Shown one piece after another: positions 49,106 through 59,772 of a stretch of DNA of 64,000 nt; the first letter of the stretch is position 1; every line of letters begins with the position of its first letter. Source of the DNA: DASYTH01 sp036002505 (GTDB lineage: Bacteria > Actinomycetota > Actinomycetes > Mycobacteriales > Pseudonocardiaceae); NCBI RefSeq assembly GCF_036002505.1, contig NZ_DASYTH010000196.1:42183-106182 (forward strand), read 5' to 3'. The notes under the pieces are model-generated. The model was not told the DNA's origin. It did not search any database and saw only the letters and a program-made list of their open reading frames with translations. The position numbers and the translations under genes are program-made.

Positions 49106-49524
49106 CAGAAGTCACCACCTTCACGCGTGACGATGCGGCACTTCATCGGGAGCTTGTGCATCGCGCGGCGCAGCGCCTCACGGGCCACGACCTCGTTCGG
49201 GAAGCTCAGCTCGAACATGACCCGGCCCGGCTTCACGTTGGCGATCCAGTGCTCGGGCGAGCCCTTGCCGGAGCCCATCCGGGTCTCGGCCGGCTTCTTG
49301 GTCAGCGGGCGGTCCGGGAAGATGTTGATCCACACCTTGCCACCACGGCGGATGTGCCGGTTGATGGCGATACGCGCGGACTCGATCTGCCGGTTGGTCA
49401 CGTAGGCGGACGTGAGCGCCTGGATGCCGAACTCGCCGAAGTTGACCCTGGTGCCACCTTTGGCCATGCCGGCCCGCTTCGGGTGGTGCTGCTTGCGATG
49501 CCTGACCTTGCGTGGGATGAGCAC
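49105..49524 (-). CDS. rplP: 50S ribosomal protein uL16
   Basis: The 139-residue protein (MLIPRKVRHRKQHHPKRAGM) includes IRRGGKVWINIFPDRPLTKK, which has the arginine region hydroxylated in some bacteria, and RMGSGKGSPEHWIANVKPG. It helps position A-site tRNA. The start is GTG at 49524, three bases after the rpsC stop. Confidence 0.98.
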   Translation of the reverse strand: MLIPRKVRHRKQHHPKRAGMAKGGTRVNFGEFGIQALTSAYVTNRQIESARIAINRHIRRGGKVWINIFPDRPLTKKPAETRMGSGKGSPEHWIANVKPGRVMFELSFPNEVVAREALRRAMHKLPMKCRIVTREGGDF

Positions 49525-49527
49525 GAC

Positions 49528-50405
<878 letters not shown>

Positions 50406-50406
<1 letters not shown>

Positions 50407-50873
50407 TAGCTGGCACTCCCCTTCGCGCTGGACTTGCGGCCGGTCTCGGGCTTCTCGGACTTCTTGGACCGGGCGGCCTTCGCGGGCTTCTTCTCGATCT
50501 TGAGCGACTCGACCTCGACGGTGATGTGGCTGGTGCGCTTGCGGATCCGGTAGGCGCGGCCCTGCGCGCGCGGCCGGAACCGCTTCAACGTCGGGCCCTC
50601 GTCCACGTAGGCCTTGCTGATCCAGAGCGTCTCCGGATCGAGGTCGAGGTTGTTCTCGGCGTTGGCCATCGCGCTCTTGATCACCTTGGCCACCGGCTCG
50701 CTCGCCGCCTGGGGGGCGAACTGGAGGATGGCCAGGGCCTCCTCGGCGCTGCGGCCCCGGATGAGGTCGACGACCCGGCGCACTTTCATCGGCGTGGCTC
50801 GGACATAGCGGGCCCGAGCGATGGCACGCGGAAGCTCCTCTTCCGGCGCCACCTGAGCGTTACGGGCGTTCAT
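50406..50873 (-). CDS. rplV: 50S ribosomal protein uL22
   Basis: The 155-residue protein has the L22 core (ARARYVRATPMKVRRVVDLI, GPTLKRFRPRAQGRAYRIRK, RTSHITVEV) and a Lys/Ala-rich C-terminal tail of about 30 residues. Its loop forms part of the exit-tunnel constriction and is a macrolide contact. It is 22 bp after rpsS. Confidence 0.98.
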
Positions 50874-50895
50874 CGCTTTCTTCCCTCACTAGGTC

Positions 50896-51177
50896 CTAGC
50901 GCCTGCGCGCCTTGCGGTCGTCCTTGACGTGGCCACGGAACGTACGGGTGGGCGCGAACTCACCCAGCTTGTGCCCGACCATGGACTCGGTGATGTAGAC
51001 CGGCACGTGCTTGCGGCCGTCGTGCACCGCGATGGTGTGGCCCAGCATGTCCGGGATGATCGTGGACCGGCGGGACCAGGTCTTGATCACGGTCTTCTTG
51101 TTGGACTCGTTGAGCGCGTCCACCTTCTTGAGCAGGTGGTCGTCGACGAACGCGCCCTTCTTCAAGCTACGAGGCAT
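50896..51177 (-). CDS. rpsS: 30S ribosomal protein uS19
   Basis: The 93-residue protein (MPRSLKKGAFVDDHLLKKVD) contains TWSRRSTIIPDMLGHTIAVH and VGHKLGEFAPTRTFRGHVKD, the S19 signature. It forms a complex with S13 in the 30S head. GGAGGGAGTG precedes the ATG, 22 bp after rplB. Confidence 0.98.
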   Translation of the reverse strand: MPRSLKKGAFVDDHLLKKVDALNESNKKTVIKTWSRRSTIIPDMLGHTIAVHDGRKHVPVYITESMVGHKLGEFAPTRTFRGHVKDDRKARRR

Positions 51178-51199
51178 CTGCTGTCACTCCCTCCTGCTC

Positions 51200-52036
51200 T
51201 TAGCGCTTCTTACCGGTCCGCCGGCGGCGGACGATCATCTTGTCGCTCGGCTTGCCTTTGCGGCGGGTGCGGCCCTCCGGCTTGCCCTTCGGGTTCACCG
51301 GGTGCCGGCCACCGGAGGTCTTGCCCTCACCACCACCGTGCGGGTGGTCGACCGGGTTCATCGCCACACCGCGGACGGTCGGGCGCCGGCCCTTCCACCG
51401 CATCCGGCCGGCCTTGCCCCAGTTGATGTTGGCCTGCTCGGAGTTGCCCACCTCGCCGACCGTGGCGCGGCAGCGCACGTCGACGTTGCGGATCTCGCCG
51501 GAGGGCATGCGCAGTTGCGCGAACCGGCCCTCCTTGGCCACCAGCTGCACGCTGGCGCCGGCCGAGCGGGCGATCTTGGCGCCACCACCGGGCCGCAGCT
51601 CGATCGCGTGGATCACCGTGCCCACCGGGATGTTGCGCATCGGCAGGTTGTTGCCCGGCTTGATGTCGGCCCGCGGACCGTTCTCGATCGTGTCGCCCTG
51701 CTTGAGCTTCTCCGGGCAGATGATGTAGCGCTTCTCCCCGTCGGCGTAGTGCAGCAGCGCGATCCGCGCGGTGCGGTTCGGGTCGTACTCGATGTGCGCG
51801 ACCTTCGCCGGCACACCGTCCTTGTCGTGCCGGCGGAAGTCGATGAGCCGGTACGCCCGCTTGTGCCCGCCGCCCTTGTGCCGTGTGGTGATCTTGCCGT
51901 GCACGTTCCGGCCGCCGCGGCCGTGCAGCGGGCGAACCAGCGACTTCTCCGGGTGGTCCCGGGTGATCTCGGCGAAGTCTGCGACGCTCGCACCACGACG
52001 CCCCGGCGTCGTCGGCTTGTACTTGCGAATGCCCAT
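51200..52036 (-). CDS. rplB: 50S ribosomal protein uL2
   Basis: The 278-residue protein has KSLVRPLHGRGGRNVHGKIT and the C-terminal VRGVAMNPVDHPHGGGEGKT, which contains the conserved His implicated near the peptidyl transferase centre. It binds 23S rRNA and bridges the subunits. It follows rplW by 14 bp in the S10 operon. Confidence 0.98.
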   Translation of the reverse strand: MGIRKYKPTTPGRRGASVADFAEITRDHPEKSLVRPLHGRGGRNVHGKITTRHKGGGHKRAYRLIDFRRHDKDGVPAKVAHIEYDPNRTARIALLHYADGEKRYIICPEKLKQGDTIENGPRADIKPGNNLPMRNIPVGTVIHAIELRPGGGAKIARSAGASVQLVAKEGRFAQLRMPSGEIRNVDVRCRATVGEVGNSEQANINWGKAGRMRWKGRRPTVRGVAMNPVDHPHGGGEGKTSGGRHPVNPKGKPEGRTRRKGKPSDKMIVRRRRTGKKR

Positions 52037-52050
52037 GTCTGATCAGTCCC

Positions 52051-52350
52051 TCAGGTCGCCGGTCCGCCGAAGATCTCGATCGGCTTGCTGTCCGCGGTCA
52101 GCGTCACGATCGCCCGCTTGGTGTCCTTGCGCTTGCCGTATCCGGTGCGGGTGCGCTTGCGCTTGCCCTGCCGGTTGAGCGTGTTCACGCTGATCACCTT
52201 CACGCCGAACACCTTCTCCACCGCGATCTTGATGGCGGTCTTGTTGGCGTGCGGGGCGACGACGAACGTGTACTTGTTCTCCTCGAGCAGCCCGTAGGAC
52301 TTCTCGGAGATCACCGGCGCGAGCAGGATGTCTCGGGGGTCGGGGATCAC
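52051..52350 (-). CDS. rplW: 50S ribosomal protein uL23
   Basis: The 99-residue protein begins IPDPRDILLAPVISEKSYGL after a GTG start at 52350 and contains KTAIKIAVEKVFGVKVISVN. It sits at the tunnel exit and docks trigger factor and SRP. The GTG overlaps the rplD TGA as GTGA; the frame upstream of 52350 overlaps rplD and is not used. Confidence 0.97.
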   Translation of the reverse strand: MIPDPRDILLAPVISEKSYGLLEENKYTFVVAPHANKTAIKIAVEKVFGVKVISVNTLNRQGKRKRTRTGYGKRKDTKRAIVTLTADSKPIEIFGGPAT

Positions 52351-53309
52351 TTGTCGGCCTCCTTCGCCTTCTTCTGCGACGGCGGCAGCTCGAAGCCCGC
52401 GGCCTCGGCGTCCTCCTCGGTGGCGAACCACACGTCGGCGACGGTCCGGTTGTAGTGCGAGCTACCCGGCACGTGGTACCGCTTCGTGCTGGCGTTGCCC
52501 TTGATCGGGAAGCCGTCCGGCTCCCCGCCGTCCTCGAGCGGGAAGTGGCTGCCCGGGCCGTAGTCGGCCGTGGCCTCCTCGGCCTCGGCCTGCTCAGCGG
52601 CGGCCTTCTTGGCGGGCTTCTCCGCCGTGGGCTCCGCGACCGAAGCGCCGGCTTCCGTCGAGGTCGCCACCGCGGTGCCGACCTTCGCCGGGCCGCCGAG
52701 CAGCACCTCGAGCGCGGCCTTCGAGAAGATCACGTCGTCGTTGACCAGCACGTCGTAGGTGTTGAGCTGGTCCGGCGAGAGGATGTGCACGTTCGGCAGG
52801 TTGCGCGCGGACACCCAGTCGACGTCCTGGTCCCTGGTCAGCACCAGCAGCAGGCGCTTGGCCGAGCTGACCGACTCGAGCACCTTGCGCGCCGACTTCG
52901 TGGAGGGCGTGTCGCCGTCGACCAGGCCGGTGACCACGTGCACCTGGCCGTTGCGGGCCCGGTCGGAGAGCGCGCCACGGAGCGCTGCGACCTTCATCTT
53001 CTTCGGGGTCCGCTGGGAGTAGTCCCGCGGGGTGGGACCGTGCACCACGCCGCCGCCGGTGAACTGGGGCGCCCGGGTGGAACCCTGCCGGGCCCGGCCG
53101 GTGCCCTTCTGCCGGTACGGCTTCTTGCCACCGCCGCGGACCTCGCCGCGGGTCTTGGTGTCGTGCGTGCCCTGGCGCGCCGCGGCCTGCTGGGCCACCA
53201 CGACCTGGTGCATCAGCGCGATGTTGGCCTGCGCGTCGAAGATCTCGGCGGGCAACTCGACGGAGCCGTCGGTGTCGCCGTCCGGGGTCCGGAGGTCAAC
53301 GCTGGTCAT
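52347..53309 (-). CDS. rplD: 50S ribosomal protein uL4 with C-terminal accessory domain
   Basis: Residues 1-215 are canonical L4 (IFDAQANIALMHQVVVAQQA, GTGRARQGSTRAPQFTGGGV). The protein continues to 320 residues, about 100 more than usual: an Ala/Glu linker, then a module at 250-306 (YGPGSHFPLEDGGEPDGF ... RYHVPGSSHYNRT ... WFATEEDAEAAGF) nearly the same as that ending bL17. It resembles the short sunset-like domains found at C-termini of other bacterial proteins. L4 contacts the exit tunnel and the extension would reach the ribosome surface. Confidence 0.97.
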   Translation of the reverse strand: MTSVDLRTPDGDTDGSVELPAEIFDAQANIALMHQVVVAQQAAARQGTHDTKTRGEVRGGGKKPYRQKGTGRARQGSTRAPQFTGGGVVHGPTPRDYSQRTPKKMKVAALRGALSDRARNGQVHVVTGLVDGDTPSTKSARKVLESVSSAKRLLLVLTRDQDVDWVSARNLPNVHILSPDQLNTYDVLVNDDVIFSKAALEVLLGGPAKVGTAVATSTEAGASVAEPTAEKPAKKAAAEQAEAEEATADYGPGSHFPLEDGGEPDGFPIKGNASTKRYHVPGSSHYNRTVADVWFATEEDAEAAGFELPPSQKKAKEADK

Positions 53310-53962
53310 TCCGCCGCACCACCCTTCGCGGCGGTCTTCAGGAAGACCAGGCCGCCCTTGGGACCGGGGACCGCGCCCTTGATCAGGATCAGGCCGGAGT
53401 CCGCGTCCACCCGGTGCACGGTGAGGTTCTGGGTGGTGACCCGGACGTGGCCCATCCGGCCGGCCATCCGCAGGCCCTTGAACACCCGGCCCGGGGTGGC
53501 GCAGCCGCCGATCGAGCCCGGGCTGCGGTGCTTGCGCTGGGTGCCGTGGCTGGCGCCGAGGCCGGCGAAGCCGTGCCGCTTCATCACACCCGCGGTGCCC
53601 TTGCCCTTGCTGGTGCCGGTCACGTCGATCACGGTGCCGGCCTCGAACACCTCGGCGGTGATCTCCTGGCCGACCTCGTAGGTCTCGGCGTCGGTGGTGC
53701 GCAGCTCGGCGAGGTACCGCCGCGGGGTCACGTCGGCCTTCTTGAAGTGACCGGTGCGCGGCTTGTTGACCTTGCGCGGGTCGATCGCGCCGAAGGCCAG
53801 TTGCACGGCCGCGTAGCCGTCGTTGTCCGCGGTGCGGATCTGGGTGACCACGTTCGGGCCGGCCTTGATCACGGTGACCGGGACGATCCGGTTCTTCTCG
53901 TCGAAGACCTGGGTCATCCCGAGCTTGGTGCCCAGGATCCCCTTCATCTGCCTGTCAGACAT
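53306..53962 (-). CDS. rplC: 50S ribosomal protein uL3
   Basis: The 218-residue protein has MKGILGTKLGMTQVFDEKNR near its start and FAGLGASHGTQRKHRSPGSI plus AGRMGHVRVTTQNLTVHRVD, typical L3 motifs. It is an early 50S assembly protein near the peptidyl transferase centre. The ATG at 53962 (MSDRQ) is used; an internal ATG five codons on is the alternative. Its stop overlaps the rplD ATG. Confidence 0.98.
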   Translation of the reverse strand: MSDRQMKGILGTKLGMTQVFDEKNRIVPVTVIKAGPNVVTQIRTADNDGYAAVQLAFGAIDPRKVNKPRTGHFKKADVTPRRYLAELRTTDAETYEVGQEITAEVFEAGTVIDVTGTSKGKGTAGVMKRHGFAGLGASHGTQRKHRSPGSIGGCATPGRVFKGLRMAGRMGHVRVTTQNLTVHRVDADSGLILIKGAVPGPKGGLVFLKTAAKGGAAE

Positions 53963-53975
53963 ATCTACTCAGGCC

Positions 53976-54281
53976 TCACTGGATGTTGACGTCGACGCTG
54001 GCCGGGAGGTCGATGCGCATCAGGGCGTCGACCGTCTTCGGCGTCGGGTCGAGGATGTCGATCAGACGCTTGTGCGTGCGCATCTCGAAGTGCTCGCGCG
54101 AGTCCTTGTACTTGTGCGGCGAGCGGATGACGCAGTAGACGTTCTTCTCGGTGGGCAGCGGCACCGGCCCGACGACCCGAGCGCCGGTGCGCGTCACGGT
54201 CTCGACGATCTTGCGCGCGGACGCGTCGATCGCCTCGTGGTCGTAGGCCTTGAGCCGGATGCGGATCTTCTGTCCCGCCAT
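53976..54281 (-). CDS. rpsJ: 30S ribosomal protein uS10 (NusE)
   Basis: The 101-residue protein (MAGQKIRIRLKAYDHEAIDA) has GPVPLPTEKNVYCVIRSPHK and REHFEMRTHKRLIDILDP. Beyond its ribosomal role it acts as NusE with NusB in antitermination. It is first in the S10 operon; the 143 bases before it, after the tuf terminator, presumably hold the operon promoter, though no strong boxes stand out. Confidence 0.98.
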   Translation of the reverse strand: MAGQKIRIRLKAYDHEAIDASARKIVETVTRTGARVVGPVPLPTEKNVYCVIRSPHKYKDSREHFEMRTHKRLIDILDPTPKTVDALMRIDLPASVDVNIQ

Positions 54282-54424
54282 GGTGGCTTGCCGTCCTTCT
54301 TGAGTGCCGCTCCGGTCCACGCGGTCGGGTGTGTCGCGCCCTTCGCGCAGACCGACCCCTTGGACATGTTGCCGTTGGGGTTGGTCATGGGATGGCTCGC
54401 GTGTCCCGCGGGCCCGCTCGCAGC

Positions 54425-54459
54425 GGGGCGGCCGGCTGATGAAACCGACCGGCCGCCCC
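54425..54459 (-). terminator. Hairpin terminator downstream of tuf
   Basis: GGGGCGGCCGG (54425-54435) pairs perfectly with CCGGCCGCCCC (54449-54459), 60 bp after the tuf stop and before the S10 operon. It separates the str and S10 transcription units. Confidence 0.75.
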
Positions 54460-54518
54460 ACGACGAGCAACCTGTCCAGGATGCCACACCGACGTGCGGC
54501 GACCCAAACCGGGGGTCG

Positions 54519-55712
54519 TTACTTGATGATCTTGGTGACGCGGCCGGCGCCGACGGTCCGGCCACCCTCGCGGATGGCGAACCGGAGACCCTCGTCCATG
54601 GCGATGGGCTGGATGAGGTCGACCTTCATCTCGGTGTTGTCGCCCGGCATGACCATCTCGGTGCCCTCGGGGAGGGTCACCACGCCGGTCACGTCCGTGG
54701 TCCGGAAGTAGAACTGCGGGCGGTAGTTGTTGAAGAACGGGGTGTGCCGGCCGCCCTCGTCCTTGGACAGGATGACGACGTTGGCTTCGAACTGCACGTG
54801 CGGGGTGGTGGTGCCCGGCTTCACGACGACCTGGCCGCGCTCCACCTCCTCGCGCTTGATGCCACGCAGCAGCAGGCCCACGTTGTCGCCGGCCTGGCCC
54901 TGGTCGAGCAGCTTGCGGAACATCTCGACACCGGTGACGGTGGTCGACTGGGACTTCTCCCGGATGCCGACGATCTCGACCGTCTCGCCGACCTTGACGA
55001 TGCCGCGCTCGACCCGGCCGGTCACCACGGTGCCGCGGCCGGTGATGGTGAACACGTCCTCGATCGGCATCAGGAACGGCTTCTCGGTCTCGCGGACCGG
55101 CTCCGGCACGTTCTCGTCGACCGCGTCCAGCAGGTCCATCAGCTTGGCGCTCCACTCGGCGTCGCCCTCCAGCGCCTTGAGCGCGGAGACGCGGACCACC
55201 GGCAGGTCGTCACCGGGGAACTCCTGGCTGGACAGCAGCTCGCGGACCTCCAGCTCGACCAGCTCGAGGATCTCCTCGTCGTCGACCATGTCGGCCTTGT
55301 TCAGCGCCACCACGATGTAGGGCACGCCGACCTGGCGGGCGAGCAGCACGTGCTCACGGGTCTGCGGCATCGGGCCGTCGGTCGCCGCCACCACCAGGAT
55401 CGCACCGTCCATCTGCGCCGCGCCGGTGATCATGTTCTTGATGTAGTCGGCGTGACCGGGGCAGTCCACGTGCGCGTAGTGCCGCTTCTCGGTCTGGTAC
55501 TCGATGTGCGCGATCGAGATCGTGATACCGCGGGCCTTCTCCTCCGGCGCCTTGTCGATCTCGTCGAACGGCGTGAACGGGTTCAGGTCCGGGTACTTGT
55601 CATGCAGGACCTTCGAGATCGCCGCGGTCAGCGTCGTCTTGCCGTGGTCGATGTGACCGATGGTCCCGATGTTGACGTGCGGCTTGGTCCGCTGGAACTT
55701 CGCCTTCGCCAC
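54519..55712 (-). CDS. tuf: Elongation factor Tu
   Basis: The 397-residue protein has G1 GHIDHGKT, G2 RGITI, G3 DCPGHADY, G4 NKADM and the domain 2-3 sequences of EF-Tu. It delivers aminoacyl-tRNA to the ribosome. Residues that contact kirromycin cannot be judged by eye for resistance. The start is GTG at 55712 with GGAGGACGAAG upstream. It follows fusA in the standard str order. Confidence 0.99.
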   Translation of the reverse strand: MAKAKFQRTKPHVNIGTIGHIDHGKTTLTAAISKVLHDKYPDLNPFTPFDEIDKAPEEKARGITISIAHIEYQTEKRHYAHVDCPGHADYIKNMITGAAQMDGAILVVAATDGPMPQTREHVLLARQVGVPYIVVALNKADMVDDEEILELVELEVRELLSSQEFPGDDLPVVRVSALKALEGDAEWSAKLMDLLDAVDENVPEPVRETEKPFLMPIEDVFTITGRGTVVTGRVERGIVKVGETVEIVGIREKSQSTTVTGVEMFRKLLDQGQAGDNVGLLLRGIKREEVERGQVVVKPGTTTPHVQFEANVVILSKDEGGRHTPFFNNYRPQFYFRTTDVTGVVTLPEGTEMVMPGDNTEMKVDLIQPIAMDEGLRFAIREGGRTVGAGRVTKIIK

Positions 55713-55825
55713 TTTCTTCGTCCTCCTGGACTTGTTCTCTACGCTGCCGTGGCCGACCGCGTTGTCAGGTTCGGTAGTGCGGAACCATAGAGGCAGTGCT
55801 CAACCGGGTCCGCACCGGATCTGTC

Positions 55826-57925
<2,100 letters not shown>

Positions 57926-57979
57926 GGGTCTCTTCCCCTGCTTCCTGAAGCTGTGGCCGGCCGGTAGGCCGGCACTACA

Positions 57980-58450
57980 TCACCAGCGGTAGTGAGCGAA
58001 GGCCTTGTTGGACTCCGCCATCTTGTGCGTGTCCTCGCGGCGCTTGACGCTCGCCCCGAGTCCGTTGCTCGCGTCGAGCAGCTCGTTCATGAGCCGCTCG
58101 ACCATGGTCTTCTCGCGGCGCTGCCGGGAGAAGTTGACCAGCCAGCGCAGGGCCAGCGTGGTGCTCCGGCCCGGCTTGACCTCGATCGGCACCTGGTAGG
58201 TGGCGCCACCGACCCGCCGGCTCTTCACCTCGATGGTCGGCTTGACGTTGTCCAGCGCGCGCTTGAGCGTGACCACCGGGTCGGTGCTGGTCTTCTCCCG
58301 GGCGCCCTCGAGCGCCCCGTAGACGATCTTCTCCGCGACCGAGCGCTTACCGTCCCGCAGCACCTTGTTCACCAGCTGGGTGACCAGCGGTGAGCTGTAG
58401 ACCGGGTCGGAGATCAGCGGCCGCTTGGGGGCCGGGCCCTTACGTGGCAT
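57980..58450 (-). CDS. rpsG: 30S ribosomal protein uS7
   Basis: The 156-residue protein (MPRKGPAPKRPLISDPVYSS) has the S7 signature KVLRDGKRSVAEKIVYGALE and ends in KAFAHYRW. It organises the 3' major domain of 16S rRNA and in many bacteria represses the str operon. The ATG overlaps the rpsL stop as TGATG. Confidence 0.99.
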   Translation of the reverse strand: MPRKGPAPKRPLISDPVYSSPLVTQLVNKVLRDGKRSVAEKIVYGALEGAREKTSTDPVVTLKRALDNVKPTIEVKSRRVGGATYQVPIEVKPGRSTTLALRWLVNFSRQRREKTMVERLMNELLDASNGLGASVKRREDTHKMAESNKAFAHYRW

Positions 58451-58824
58451 CAGCTCTTCTCCTTCTTCGCGCCGTAACGGCTGCGGGCTTGCTTGCGGTT
58501 CTTCACGCCCTGGGTGTCCAGCGAGCCGCGAATGATCTTGTAGCGGACACCGGGAAGGTCCTTCACCCGGCCGCCGCGGACCAGGACCATCGAGTGCTCC
58601 TGCAGGTTGTGGCCCTCCCCCGGGATGTAGGCCGTAACCTCGATGCCGCTGGTCAGCTTCACCCGGGCGACCTTCCGCAGCGCCGAGTTCGGCTTCTTGG
58701 GGGTAGTGGTGTACACGCGTGTGCACACGCCGCGCCGCTGCGGGCTCCCCTTGAGAGCCGCAGTCTTCTGCTTGGCGACCTTGTCCTGGCGGCCCTTGCG
58801 GACCAGCTGCTGGATCGTGGGCAT
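58450..58824 (-). CDS. rpsL: 30S ribosomal protein uS12
   Basis: The 124-residue protein (MPTIQQLVRKGRQDKVAKQK) has the decoding-centre motif CTRVYTTTPKKPNSALRKVA and GGRVKDLPGVRYKIIRG. The lysine in TPKKPN and in GRVKDLP is the wild-type, streptomycin-sensitive state. It is first in the str operon; a clear promoter lies 200 bp upstream. Confidence 0.99.
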   Translation of the reverse strand: MPTIQQLVRKGRQDKVAKQKTAALKGSPQRRGVCTRVYTTTPKKPNSALRKVARVKLTSGIEVTAYIPGEGHNLQEHSMVLVRGGRVKDLPGVRYKIIRGSLDTQGVKNRKQARSRYGAKKEKS

Positions 58825-58911
58825 AGACCGGCTTTCTTCTCAACAATCCGTCTTTGGCTTGTTATTCCGCCCGGCCCCGCCGTATCCCGAGGTCGGGCGT
58901 GTCGCCCTCGC

Positions 58912-59061
58912 TCAGGACTCCGCGTGGGACAGCATGATCCCAACGGGGTTCGAGAGGAACTTCGACATGCTTGGCATGAAGTCACGCACAGGCATACCGA
59001 CCGACCCGACATGGGTCGGGCACAAGTAGCAAAGATACCCGTTCCCGCCACCGGAGGTCAA
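58912..59061 (-). promoter_or_regulatory. Promoter and leader of the str operon, with 27-codon ORF
   Basis: On the minus strand TTGACC (59061-59056), 18 bp, and TATCTT (59037-59032) form a strong sigma-A-type promoter directed at rpsL. The leader of about 200 bases contains a short frame (ATG at 58995, 27 codons, beginning MPVRDFMPSMSKF) and a CCCGACCCATGTCGGG hairpin. The ORF has no strong ribosome-binding site, so a leader-peptide function is uncertain. Confidence 0.6.
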
Positions 59062-59071
59062 AGCGGGTCCC

Positions 59072-59479
59072 CTACACCGCCCCCGGAGCCACCACGGGTA
59101 GCCCGGCCTCCGCCGCAGCCGATGCCAGGCGTTTGTCATAGGTGACGAACGCGGTGATGCGTTCCCCCGATGCCACAAGGTTCTCCGCGGTCGCCAGGTG
59201 GATTGCGTCGAGGGATCGAAGGAGCGGATCGACGTAGGCCGCGGCCGTGGCTCGGACAGGTTCGTCCATAGCCATGCGCGTCACCTGACGGAGTTTGGCC
59301 GCAGCCGCTGCCAAGGCCGCGGGATTGCTACGCCGTAGAGCGCGGGGTACCTCGACTTCAACCAAGGCCGACGACACGAACTCACCGTCGGGTTGGAGGC
59401 CGAGCCAGGTGATCAGCTGAGGGGTCTCGTCCTCCTCATGGATCAGCTTGATCAGCGCATTCGAGTCGAGATAGATCAA
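59072..59479 (-). CDS. vapC: PIN-domain toxin, VapC-like RNase
   Basis: The 135-residue protein opens MIYLDSNALIKLIHEED and carries SSALVEVEVPRAL, SLDAIHLATA and FVTYDKRLASAA, the acidic cluster of PIN RNases. VapC toxins cleave tRNA or rRNA when the partner antitoxin is degraded. The start overlaps the antitoxin stop (ATGA). Its stop is only eleven bases from the str-operon promoter -35 box. Confidence 0.92.
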   Translation of the reverse strand: MIYLDSNALIKLIHEEDETPQLITWLGLQPDGEFVSSALVEVEVPRALRRSNPAALAAAAAKLRQVTRMAMDEPVRATAAAYVDPLLRSLDAIHLATAENLVASGERITAFVTYDKRLASAAAEAGLPVVAPGAV

Positions 59480-59748
59480 CTACGCTCCTCGTCGCGAAGC
59501 TGCCGGATCAGCGCACCGGCGTCGGAGCCGGGCGGCGCCTTGATCGTTGGCATGGTCCATGGCCCGCGGTTCGTCGCGGGGGTGACGCGACCCTGCGCCA
59601 CCAGATCAGCCAACGGGCCGTCGTACACGGGGACGATCCGGGCGACGGGCTTGCCGCGGCTGGTGATTTCCACGGTGTTGCCCTCCTCCACCCGCGCCAG
59701 CACGCCCGCGGTGTCCTGGTTCAATACCCGCACGGGGATCTGCTCCAT
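59476..59748 (-). CDS. vapB: Antitoxin of the Phd/YefM (VapB-like) type
   Basis: The 90-residue protein begins MEQIPVRVLNQDTAGVLARV and has GNTVEITSRGKPVARIVPV, the Phd/YefM DNA-binding fold, followed by a flexible C-terminal part (PPGSDAGALIRQLRDEERS) that would wrap the toxin. It should neutralise the VapC-like toxin and repress the operon. An AT-rich CATACCACGATCTTACTAC stretch upstream may be its promoter region. Confidence 0.9.
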   Translation of the reverse strand: MEQIPVRVLNQDTAGVLARVEEGNTVEITSRGKPVARIVPVYDGPLADLVAQGRVTPATNRGPWTMPTIKAPPGSDAGALIRQLRDEERS

Positions 59749-59772
59749 ACCACGATCTTACTACAGGTTGTA

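Noticed and set aside
54282..54424. Small ORF before rpsJ (MTNPNGNMSKG...)
   Set aside because: It overlaps rpsJ in another frame, has no ribosome-binding site, and ends in a shadow-like Arg/Ser run.
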